A stretch of DNA of 64,000 nt from Dromaius novaehollandiae (Eukaryota > Chordata > Aves > Casuariiformes > Dromaiidae), in contig NC_088110.1 in NCBI RefSeq assembly GCF_036370855.1, positions 25,358,001 to 25,422,000 of the forward strand. Direction: 5' to 3'. This document shows positions 33,501 through 45,500 of the stretch, piece by piece. A model generated the notes under the pieces. That model did not search any database. It was not told where the DNA came from and saw nothing but the letters and a program-made list of their open reading frames with translations. The position numbers and the translations under genes are program-made. Each line of letters begins with the position of its first letter. Position 1 is the stretch's first letter.

Positions 33501-36500
33501 AAGGCGAAGAGAACAAAATGGGAACCACAAAGGCTGTTAAGCTTTTTGCCCCCCATTGAATATGACGGTTTGCTCTAGGAGTCTCAGACCAAGTCGTGTC
33601 ATGTACCAGTTTCTATATAGTTTTTGGAAACTCTTATGCTCCTTTAATGTTTGCTTTGATATCACTGCAGAGGGATGAATTCTAGAAATTGGTTACGCTA
33701 TTTCATTTAATGCCATCCCTCTTGGGGGAATCTCAGCACAATCGTCTAATGACAGAGAAGAGCTGCCTGCCGCTAAGTGCAGGTACCATAAAAAAAAGCT
33801 GTTGTAGAATTCCAGAGAAGGCAGTTTCATTTGAAGTATTTTCTGATTCCGAAAGCTGAGACCTTTGACCTGTCGTAGATCTGCTAAAGTTGAACCAGTT
33901 CATGAGAACATTCAAATCTGTATGTTTACCCTAGTTGTTTCCTTTTTTTAATCCAAAATTGTTGTGAAGTTCTGTGTACGAGATTCTCATTTTCATATCA
34001 TTGCGATATCTTTGCCTCATATTACTTTTTCTCTTTAGGAGGGCTGTTACCTCTGCAGCGTCTTCCTCTTAGTCTTTCAGTCGCATCACACAAGGGTCTG
34101 TTTGTAGTTGCAACACACATAAAATGCCTGTGCCCTTATTTATACGACAGGGCACTTTCACAAAACAAACAACCCATGTCTGAGTTTCAGATATGCTCCC
34201 TATTCTAAGAAAAAGTAAAAAAAGGATTCAAAATAAAATGGAGAAATAGGATGAATAGTTCCCACAAAGATCATTCCATTTATTGTTCTGAGTCTCAAAG
34301 GAAGTTTCCTTACAAAGAAGAAAAAATTTCAAAACCTTTCAGTATTACAGATACTTCAAGAGATCTCAAGGAAGCAGTAATATTCTCCCTCAAGTTAATA
34401 TACCTTGTTGTTTTATCTACCTATATTAAAACATGTGCTTCAAGGTAAGAACTAATCACTATTGCCAAGCAAAAAGTATGCTAGCTGGAGCATACTGATG
34501 AACTGTTTCTAAGAAGTACTTGTTCAATACATGCACAGTAGATTCACAATTGTTTTATGAAAGTATGGTACTAATTTCCCCGCTGAATTCATTTCTGATG
34601 GTTCCACTTTGGGATGGGGAGCATTCTTTGGTCACGTGACTACTTGGGAAAAATACCTGTGTTTCCTGTAACAAGAGGTAGGAGCGCCTTGAAGATGCTC
34701 TTGCATATTATCCCAGCCCCTGCTCCGTTTGGACCTGAGGCAGTGACAGAGGAACTGGAACAGGCAGCCCTCTGTTAAGTGCAGATGTGGGACTGTAGTG
34801 TCTCTAAGGGCTACTTCAGTGCTTGAGGGACTGTACCTGTGGTACAATCTGCCAAGCAAGTGGCACTTTCAGTGTGGAATCCCTTTCAAGGACCTCTGGG
34901 TACGGGTTTCTGAGGTTTCCAGCATGGAGTCAGCTCCTTCTTGGCTTTCCCTTTTACAGGTCTGCTAGGCCCTTGAGGGCACATCCACTGTGCCTGGCTT
35001 GGAACGGTATTCCCCTCTTTTATTCTATTTTCAAAATAGTGCAGGTTTTGATTCACATTTTCAGCTCCTATTTTTGCAGTTTCACAATTGTAGACTGTTA
35101 CTCCAAATAATCCTTTGAAGTTAAATTTAGTGAACTGAAGATTTTTAATCTCCCTAACCATCATCATAGCAACAGTCACTAAGCGGAAGTCTCTCAGGAA
35201 TCAGAGTAAAATCGGGGTAGATTGTTGTCTGTCCCTGAAGAAAAATGTGGTATTTGACCACTCTCAGCATTACGAATGAGACATGAAATATCAGTGAATT
35301 AAAATCAAATTTGTGCAGAAACTACCATATTGAGCTAGCTGACTGTATCAGTCAGTGTACAAAGGCTTAAAAAGCCTTTATAACTGTTTTTGTATGTTTT
35401 TGCTTCTGAGACCACAGAGGTTTGTGATTTAACTAGTATTCCTGCCATTAGGTTTTCTCAGTTGAAGAGCCTGAACCTGTCTCATAATAGACTGGGAGAG
35501 TTTCCTGTATCACTGTGTGAGATCTCTACTCTGACAGAGCTCAATATTTCCTGTAATGGACTTCACCACTTGCCAAGCCAGATTGGCAAACTGCTGAAGT
35601 AAGTATATTCCTTTTATCTGTGGTCATAAACTTCCCTGGTGCTTTGGTTGAGCATAGCCAAAGTGAAGATGTTGCTTATGAAGGTATGAGTACTCGGGCA
35701 GCCTGCTCTCTCCATGAAGACTGACTCATGGATTTGACTCTAGTAGAAAGTTGAGAACCAAGATGTACAGTAAGCTTTGGTTTTCTTTGAAAATTAAGAG
35801 ATCACAGTGTGTTTATACAGTTGCTGTTTAAAAAGTCACTGTCATTTAGCAAGTTATCTTTCATCATTTGTGATTTCCTGCCTGTTCTAACTATGTAAAA
35901 TATGCTGGTGTAAATCACTTTTCCAATAGTGGAGGTTAATGAATTTTGCCTATTTGGAGTAGCCTAGAAGGGCAGTTAACAGTCAGTTAACATTATTTGA
36001 CTCACAGGTGCCACCTTGCTAAACCACAGTAACTTGAAGGCTTCAAAGCATGTGAATATACTCTCATTTAAGGTTTTGCAAGTTTGAAGCTTTTTCTGTC
36101 CTATATTTTTGTTTTGTTTTGTTTTACTTTGAATTAGAGTGATTTGCACGATTTCTTGTTATGCATCATCTGCTGCTTAACACTATATTTATCATTCCTT
36201 GGAAGCAGGTTTATATAAAGGAGGAGTTTCTCAACAGCAAAGTAGATTTGAATGCATCTTGTTCTCTGCATATGCTGCCATCTTGCATTCCCTTCTTCCC
36301 TGCCTTCTTGCTATTTCCCTCCTGCATCATCTTCTAATCAGATCCTTTTTTTATTCCTACTGTTACGGAGGTGCCTTATAGGTTAATAAATAAATAATTT
36401 TTTGGAAAATAGTATTCGGTTGTAATAACAGTTACAAAAAAATGCACAGAACATTTTCCTGATTTTTACGGTTACTTTTACTATAATGCCTTTAGAACTA

Positions 36501-39500
36501 GCATAAAGGGTGAATCAACTACCACATCAGTTCAGACTTTTAATAAAAGAGAGAGATTGGTGTATGTTTGAGGTGTTTGTCACCCTTTGAGTTAGTGTTG
36601 GGTTTGTTTTAGTTTGTAGGTATTTTTTTGTGCTGCTCTGAGTTGTTCAGTCATTACTTTTTTTTTTTTTTTTTTTTTTGAGTTTGCACACAGCTGCTGC
36701 TCCTAGCATTGTTCATCAAACCTGTGATTCCCTGCTATTCCTGTCAGATCTGGAGGCATCTGACAAGCAGCAGAGCAACTTGGCTCCCTCACCCCCTATT
36801 TCTCCACAATTGCTTTTTAGAGTAGACAGTTTCTCTGCCTTTTGGAGGTGAATCTCAGAGTAATGTCCTTCCAAATAAAGACCACGCAGGAAGGCAATTA
36901 CTACTTTGCTTCTGCTCACACTACCACCTACCTGTCCCTATCTCATGAGCAACTTGCAGTGTGCATGTGCTGCGCTTTGTAGAGAGACTCATTCCTCTCT
37001 CCAATACTCATAGCCCCAGATTTCACTTCTTCCATGCCGAGGGCTGTCCAGAAAGGTCTTTGCAGGAACACAGTTGGTGATAATAAGGCAATTGGCTTGC
37101 GCTTTCTTTTTTTTCTTTTCGAAAGCCATGCAAACTTTGAAACAATTCATCTTGCAGCAGAAAGCTACCTTGGAAAATATTGTTTTCTGAGCGGCTGAAT
37201 GGAAGACTAGAATGGAAAAAGCTGTTAACAGTGCTTTATTGCTGTAACAATTGTGATTTAACTTAGAACAAGTGCCATAATAGTGATATGAGACTCCAGA
37301 GATTGGATGATGAAGGTGTGGTTAATTTTTATTATGTTTCTGCTGTTAACTAGGTGATGTGATATCATTAGGACTGTGAGATAGGTCTGTACTGTTACTG
37401 CTGCTGTTTGCTTGTTTGCAGTTTGTCATAGGTCTTTTAAAGATTGTCCAGCATGCTAAATGAGTTCTTCTTAGTTTGTAAAAGTCTGGGTGATTAAGTA
37501 GATATAGTATATTTATGCCATAGGTAGTGATTTCTGTTTTGCTTGCGTTGACTTACATTATTTGGCACAACCTTAAGTTTATCTCCAAAATAAATTTGGA
37601 ACTCTTTGGTATTGCATACATGCAGTTCCAAGCATATTAGGTATTAGGTGAGTGAGAATGATAAATATTCCAGTAATTTGATATGTATAAGAATGAAATA
37701 GCAATTAGGTACCATAGAAAATATCCACCCTGAGAAACAGCTAGTTGTACAAGTAATTCACTAAAATGCAAAATGTGATGTTCACTCCTCTTGAGGTTTT
37801 TTTTTTTTTTTTTTTTTTGTGCCTGCTGCAGTCTCCAGACCTTCTTACTTGATGGAAATTTTCTCACATCCCTACCAGAAGAGCTGGGAAGTCTGCAGCA
37901 GCTTAGTTGCCTTGGGCTTTCCTTCAATAACTTCTGTGAGCTGCCAGCAATTTGTGAGAAACTGATTCTCTTGGACAAACTAGCCCTGGCAGGGAACTTG
38001 CTGGAGACCCTGGATCTTGCAGCGCTGAACCGTATGAGCCACATCAAAAATGTAGATCTGAGGTAAGGGGAGAAACTTGCATATGTATAGACCAGGTTGT
38101 CCCTTTCCCTTTACACCAGAGGAGCTGTAAATTTTAGTACATTTTGCAGTAAGCCAGGTGTAATTCTTCTATTGATTCTTTAGCTTTCAGGGAGTTTTGT
38201 TTCTGAGGGTGTGCAGAATTCACTTAGAGAAACAAGGTTAACTGAGCAATGCCTGAGCCACTGAATGTGGCTCAAGTCCTCTAGTTTCCTCTTTGAATAT
38301 GCTACTACCGTGAGCTATGTAGCTCTTTGGTCTCTGCTAGCCTCATTTTGCCTTTTTTTCTAGAGGTGGGGTAATTCTTGATTCTTCAGTCTGCCATCTG
38401 CAGAGCTCTCAGAAAGGGACAAAGAACATTCTGATTGTGGCAAGTCAATCTAGTACTTAGTCTCTGCATTATCTTCCTCTGTCAATGCTACGTAGCTGTC
38501 CATTGACTTGGCTTCTAGTTTCTAGGCTGTGGTCTTCAGGACCTCTTCAATAAATGAATATAAGTAAATGTTTCACAAAACAGTGCAGACACAGGAATTG
38601 TTATTCTTTGTATTGACTTCCTGAAAGCCCCTCATTACTCTTCATACATCTCACTGTGCTCATCTTTGGGGTTAGTCTTCAGGAGAACTCTTCCTTTCCT
38701 CTTCTTTCTTCTCTCTTCTTATTGATGCCCTGTGTTCAGTGTTCTATTTTCTGACTTTGTAACTCTTATCTCTGAGTGTTTAGGCTGAACAACCTGAAGA
38801 GAGCAGCAGTTGACAGCCTGGAGGGGAATAAATCTGTGACCTACATGGATTTACGAGACAATCAGTTGACGTGTCTGGATCTGAGCTCCCTGAGCAGCCT
38901 GGAGCAGCTGCACTGTGAACGGAATAAGCTGAAAGAGTTGACGCTGAGTGGTTTCTCCCTTCGGGCCCTCTATGCCAACAGCAACTGTATGTCTGTTTGT
39001 CTCCTTCACCTGCCTGCTCCTTCTGAAGCCCTGGGAACAAAGCAAACAGCCCTTTGCCTTCTCCCATGCAGAAAAATAGTTATGCCAGTGTTATGGTAGT
39101 GAGACTGTACATGATGGGTCTTCTGGGGTCAGCTCCTAGGGATCGCATTATGGATATAGGTGCACAGGGAGAGATTGTGGTGCTGAATTGCTGTCCAAGG
39201 AACTTGTCTTCCAATGAGATCTCTTTGGGAGGGAGTCCACACACAGAGATACAGTTCTTTCTTGTTCTGGTGCCCCGTGTGGCAGATGGAGCATGGGATG
39301 GTGAGAAGTTGTAGCACCATACGGCAAATGTATGAAATGCAGACTCTGTCCTGGGAAGAGTGAGTAGGGATGTTGAGTGTCCAGGGAGTAAGACTACAAG
39401 TCTCACTTGCTAGCTAATCTAGTTCTTTGCTGCATGCTATGTGTGCTTCTCTGTGCTGTTTTCCCTCTAGAGCTCTGCAATCACAATTACTTGCTTTACT

Positions 39501-42500
39501 TCATCAGGTCTGACAGCCGTCAGTGTTTATCCAGTTCCTGGTCAACTGACAAGTCTGGAACTCTCCCAGTAAGTGACTTTACACTACAGAATGTAAAGCA
39601 AATATCTGAACACCTTTGCTGATTATTGCAGCAATTTTTTGAGCTTTTAAGCTTTTGAAAGAGTTGAGAGCAATAGAGAAGGCACTCCCATCTTCACAGT
39701 AGAACTGGAAATCCCAGCACTGAAGAATGATAAAAATATCCAAGACCAGAAGCCCCTTTGAACAAGTTTGACTTGACTAGGTGACTGGTTGTCCTTCAGA
39801 TATAGGTTTTAAGCAGCAAAAAAAAGCCAGGTAAGGACATCTGAACTGGTGGTAGCTGACTGGGCTGAATGGTGGGAACTTCTGGAGCAAGCATTTGGAG
39901 TAGCTGATAGTGATCACTACTGTTAACTTTACTGCCCATGTCTCCCCTTGGAGTAGCATTATCAGACATGGAAATGGGAGAGCCAGAGGACCTGATCGCC
40001 TTTCGCTTCAGTCCTGGGATGATGCACACTAGCAGAGTAGCATTGTGTAGCCTGTTCTGTTGATGCCAGTGCTGTGGACAAACAAAAGCCTGATCAGTAG
40101 AGTCTTGCATCAGTATTTTTTACCAATCCTGCACCAGCTTAGTTTGCATTGCACAGCTAACCATGAGATATATTCCATGTGTCTGGCTCAGATTCTGTTG
40201 TTCATTTCCTGCCTGTTGATTTTGGTTTGGCTGTCATTAGTGCCATGCAGTGTTCAAAGAGGGCGTGTTCCATACAGAGTGGTGGTATCTAGCTTTTTCT
40301 TGTTTCTCTTCTCAGCAATCAACTGCAGTGCGTCCCAGACTGGGCCTGCGAAGCAAAGAAACTGGAGGTTTTGGATGTGAGCTACAACCTCCTTGTGGAG
40401 CTCCCGTCAAGGTCAGCAACCCTTTTGTACAGAGCTGAGCTTTCTTGCTCGAGGAGCTGAGTGGGGAGAGAAGCAGTGCTAATCCAGTATTTTACTCCTT
40501 GCTGTGGAGAGACACAATCAACTTACTCTCTCTGTTGCGGTGTCCAAAATACTCTGTATTCAAAAACTGTAAAGAACTGACTTCTGATTCAGCCTCTTGA
40601 ATAAGAGGCACCAGATAATTTCATCCTGTGCTTCTGGCTTCTGCTACAGCTGTTTGCAGCTGAACTGGAACACACTGTTATTAATTATCTTTATTTGTGT
40701 TATGATAGTGTCTGTGAATACCATTCATAGATGAGATCCTAATATACCTTGCATTGCCCCGGAGAGGTTTCATCTGGTACCTTTGATAGGTGATCACAGA
40801 GACCTGATATAGCTGATCTCAAAGGCTGCTTTCACAACAGTGTCAGCCATCTCCTTTCTCCCTGCTCCTCTCCCAGTTTTTGCAGAAATGTAGTAAAGGG
40901 GAACCAAGAACTAACAGAATTTTGCAGATATTTATAACAATTTCTCCAAGGTACCAGAGGTACCATGGGGAGAAGCAAAGCACAACTGTTCTTAGCCTAA
41001 CAAGTGTGTTTGGTGTGGGGCACGGCTGCAAAGAATGAGAGGCAATTTGTAGGGTAAGCTGTACTGAAACTGAATCGAAACGAAGGGTGGATTGTAGTGA
41101 AGAAATGCAGAGAGCAGTTAGAACAGTTGAAGCAGCAGGCATAGGAAATGATCTTTGCAGCAACATTTTAATGGCTCTTAAAGACGAGTCTGTATACCTC
41201 AAAGGAAAGAAAAGGATGTGGCAGTGACGAGATGAGAACTTAGAAAAGAATTTTAGCCATGGAGATGGATCACAGAATCACAGAACGGTTGAGGTTGGAA
41301 CGGATCTCTGGAGATCACCTGTGCCGCCCCCCCTGCTCGATTAGGGTCGCCTAGAGCACATTGCCCAGGACCCTCTCTAGGCTACCTGTTCCAGTGCTCT
41401 GTCATCCTCACAGTAAAAAAGTGTTTCCTTATGTTCACATGCAACTTCCTGTGTTTCAGTTTGCACCCGTTGCCTCTCATCCTGTCACTGGGATGAAAAA
41501 AACCCCACCTTTTAAGTATGGTATGCGAAAAGAACCTGCAGAATCCGAACACATTAATGTATATTGTGAAAAGAAACTCAGGCTTTTTTAAAGGTTCCTA
41601 AGTGCTGGAATTTACCATATCCATTGGGGAGCTCTTCCAGTATGTGTTTATCCTCAGCACTGTAGGTGCATATCTTACTTCCAGTTTGAACTCCGCTACC
41701 TTTGACTTTCAGACATTGATGAGGTTAATCTAGCAGACTATAGCATAAAGAGCCTTGCATACGGGCCTGTAGATCACCATGAAGTTGCCTTTTGCCCTTA
41801 GTTTTCTGAAAACAGAATTGTATCAAAGTGATGCAAGACAGTGTAGAGAGGAGATATCCAAGCCAGCTCTGGATTAGTCAGCTTGAATATGGAAACTGGT
41901 GCATCTGCATTTGCATGGCACTTTGCCCAGCATAATTAGCTATGTTAAGAAGCCACAGCATACAGAAAGAAACAGAAGTAATTGGCCTGCATGGAGCAGT
42001 GTCCTAATGCGGCTCCAGCATTTCCAGATCCAAAGTTCTTCTGTACAGGGCTGTCAGGATACAGTTCCAAATTATCACCTCACTCAAATGGGCAGGGAAT
42101 TCTAGGCTATGTCCAGATGTGTTCAGGCATCCTTTCTCAAAACTCCTGAAATTCGCTTTGCAGTTAATGGGGACAGAGGCTTTTTATTTCAATAAAGACC
42201 GCAATTCTCAAGAATGTGACAACAGCCTCAGCATAATACAGGAGGGCTGAGCAGGCTGTTCAGGCTCTGAACCTAAGGTGGCACAGGGGAAGCACTCTTA
42301 CCACATGTGCTTTTCTGCTTTGTTGCATTTTATGGATCACTGTATTTTAATTTTCTTTAGCAGTACAGTCAAATTAGAACTGGTTAAACATCCCCTTCTC
42401 CTATTCTGGGGGTGTGAGGGGGAGTGAACCAAGCTGGTGTAATAAACCCTGTCTTTCTAGGATCCTCAGCAGCCTGAGCCTTCGGAAGTTGATGGTGGGG

Positions 42501-45500
42501 CACAATCATCTGCAGACCCTTCCACCTCTGCTAGAACACATTCCACTGGAGGTGCTGGACCTTCAGCACAACCTGGTTACGAAACTCCCTGAGACACTCT
42601 TTCTCAAGGCTCTGAAGTGAGTGACAGTAGCATGTTGTCTTCTGTCTGCCTTACCTTTGGAGCTGTGAAGGCTGATAGTGGCATCTACGTGACCGTCCTT
42701 GTGGGGTGCTGTAGGCTTTATTGCCAGTTGCATAAGAGATAATGAGACATGCGCTTTATGAGGAGGTAATTCAGGTGCCATGAGAGAAGTCATCAAGATG
42801 ATCTGAGGAATCAGTCCATGTTACTGATTAATAACAGGAATACAGAGACTTGCCTAACTCACCAGCCAAACAGAGAGTTAGCTTCAGTTGCAGCTGCTTC
42901 TGATACCATATTACTGCCTGGAGGGCTTTGTCTTTAAACCAGTGCACAAATTCAGCTGCAAAAGAGAAGTCATACAGATTCTCAGATGTTACAGTGGAAG
43001 GTACATCAGGTCCTCGGAGAACAGCAAGAGAGACCCTTACTGAACAAACAACCCCTCATAAACATTTATCTATGCAAACATGAATCATCCCTTCCTAAGA
43101 GACTGTGAATAAGAGCTTATGTAATCTGCTTCCACCAGTATTACCCACCCCCTCACAGGCTCAGCTCATGAGCTCTTCAGTACTCACTGTTTATTGTAAA
43201 ACGCTGTGTGCATCTGTAGTGCTGTGTAGCTAATAAGCCGTTTGCAGACTCATAAATCTTAATGTATTGAGTAGAGTTGTTACACTGTATTGTCTGACCT
43301 CCTGCCTAATGCTGTTGCTCTGTCACTCTAGGCATTTGTATAGCTCTTCTTCCTACTGTTATTTGCAGTGGTTTAGATGACGTGAAGTCTGATGGTTTTT
43401 GCACTTGCTATGGTTAGCCTCAGGTACCTGAATGCATCTGCAAACAGCCTGGAGTCCTTGCCCTCTGCATGTACAGGGGAGGAGAGTCTGAGCACGCTGC
43501 AGCTGCTGTACTTGACCAATAATAACCTCACAGATCAATGCATCCCTGTCTTGGTGGGACACCTGAACCTACGGATCCTTCATCTGGCAAACAACAATCT
43601 ACAGACCTTCCCTGCAAGGTAAATACATAAGACTGGTGGAGGAGATGGTGCTTACTAGCCAGATGGGGCTGCCTTGCTTTGATTATGCCTGGATCAGTGT
43701 CAAAACAAGATGCTATCCCTGCAGCTTGATGACAAAAGCCTACTGTTCCCAGAGACACACTTAGGAGTAGCACATTGCTAGGGGTGATTGGCTCAGGGTA
43801 ACGCTGGCTGCAGTGGTTCCTGTCCTTCTAGGGGTTGTGGTGAATGTGTTTGGTGGGGGGGATAGGGGCAGTACTTCTCACACCTTCAAAACTACTGGCA
43901 TGCAGCTGGCTGATCTTCTGTTACTCACTTTTCACGGTTTTGCATTGAAAGGCCAGAAGGCCATCATCCAAGCTTGTCTGAACCTGTGCCCAACACAGGT
44001 CGTATAATTTCATCCATTAATTCATATGCTACGCTCACAGTTGGAGTTGAAATAAAGAAAAATCCATGCTTAGTGTAAAAACTTAAGAAGCTAGAGACTC
44101 CCATGTGTTCCTAGTAAGTTGTTTCCGTTGCTGTCAGTTTTGTAAGCCTGCATCTTATTTTTGGTGAGAAATATTTAGCTTCCTCCATCAACCGGTATAT
44201 CACACTATCTTTCTAATGTGAAAGCCATGTAGTATCAGATATTTTCCAAGTGTAGCTTAAGAAACCTTTAGCTTTCTATTCAGTATGATTAGTAGACTCA
44301 GCCTCTTTAACTTCTCAGTGTGAGGGGAGGCTTCCAGGCCTTACATCATTCTTGTAGCTCATCTCTGAACCCTTTCCAATTTTCAATGTCTTTCTGGGTA
44401 TTTGGATGGCAAAACTGGACACAGCTCTACTGAAAATCAAAAGCAGAGGTAATTTGGGCTCCCAACATCTACTTGAGTCCCCTTCTGGTAACACCTTATT
44501 ATACACTGTTTTGTTCTGAGTACTAGTTCATCTGACTCATTAGCCTTTTTTGGAGTCATGACTGAGGACTGTTTTCTCTCTAATTGTGGCTGGTAGAAGT
44601 TCCTGTGTGCATAACGTTATTTTGCTGATTTAAATCACGTGCTGTTAAGGTTACCAAATAGTGCATATTACTATATGTTGAAACTGCGATTCCACCGGAT
44701 TCTTTTATCTGCAAATTTTACTAGGTATTGTTTTGTGAATGTGTGTATATTTTTATTATTAATCATTGATCTACTGACTCTCAGTGAATCAGATATACAT
44801 TGTTGCAGAGAACCTACTAGATGGACTTTCACTGAATGATGATTCTTAATTCATTATTACTTTTCAGTGTCCTCCACAAACCAGTTTTGGGGTATTGAAT
44901 GTATTTGTTTCTTCAGATATAGTATAGAGCTAATGCTATACCGGTAGACTTCTGTGTTAGCTGAATTTGTAGTCCCATAAAAAAACAGTTTTTGTTACAT
45001 TAACACAAAAGTATAAGTAGTTTTTTTCTGTCGTTAACTATGTCAGCGCAATTAATTTGGTATTGATTGCATCTGTGCCAGCCTTGCCATGGTTCTGCCT
45101 GGACCTGGTGCCAGGCTTAACAACGACTTCTAAATAAATCTTTTTTTTCCTACAAAGTGCACTTAAACAGCTTAGCTTTTCCCAGTCATCTGAGATTTTT
45201 CTAGTTTTCGTGATTTCTTAAATGGTTTCACTAATAGGCTGAAGAGTCCTTTTGGCAGTGCCTTTGAAAGTGATGTCTTGCAGTTTATATGTCCTGCAAG
45301 TTTTCAAATTCAAATATCACAACCCTCTGCTTTAGTGCTGTAGGAATCAGTGGCGAAGGGAACCGTCTGTTGTATAAATCCAAGTCAGGCCTCTGGGGAC
45401 CCCCAGATCTTATTACAGCATCTCTTTAGATGTGCTGTCTCCTATCGATGAATCAGAAATGTAGCCAGTAAAGGACAGTGTCTGTGTATACTGTATTTGC

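Noticed and set aside
36658-36679. Poly-T run considered as the tail of a processed pseudogene
   Set aside because: No mRNA-like body or target-site duplication is visible beside it.
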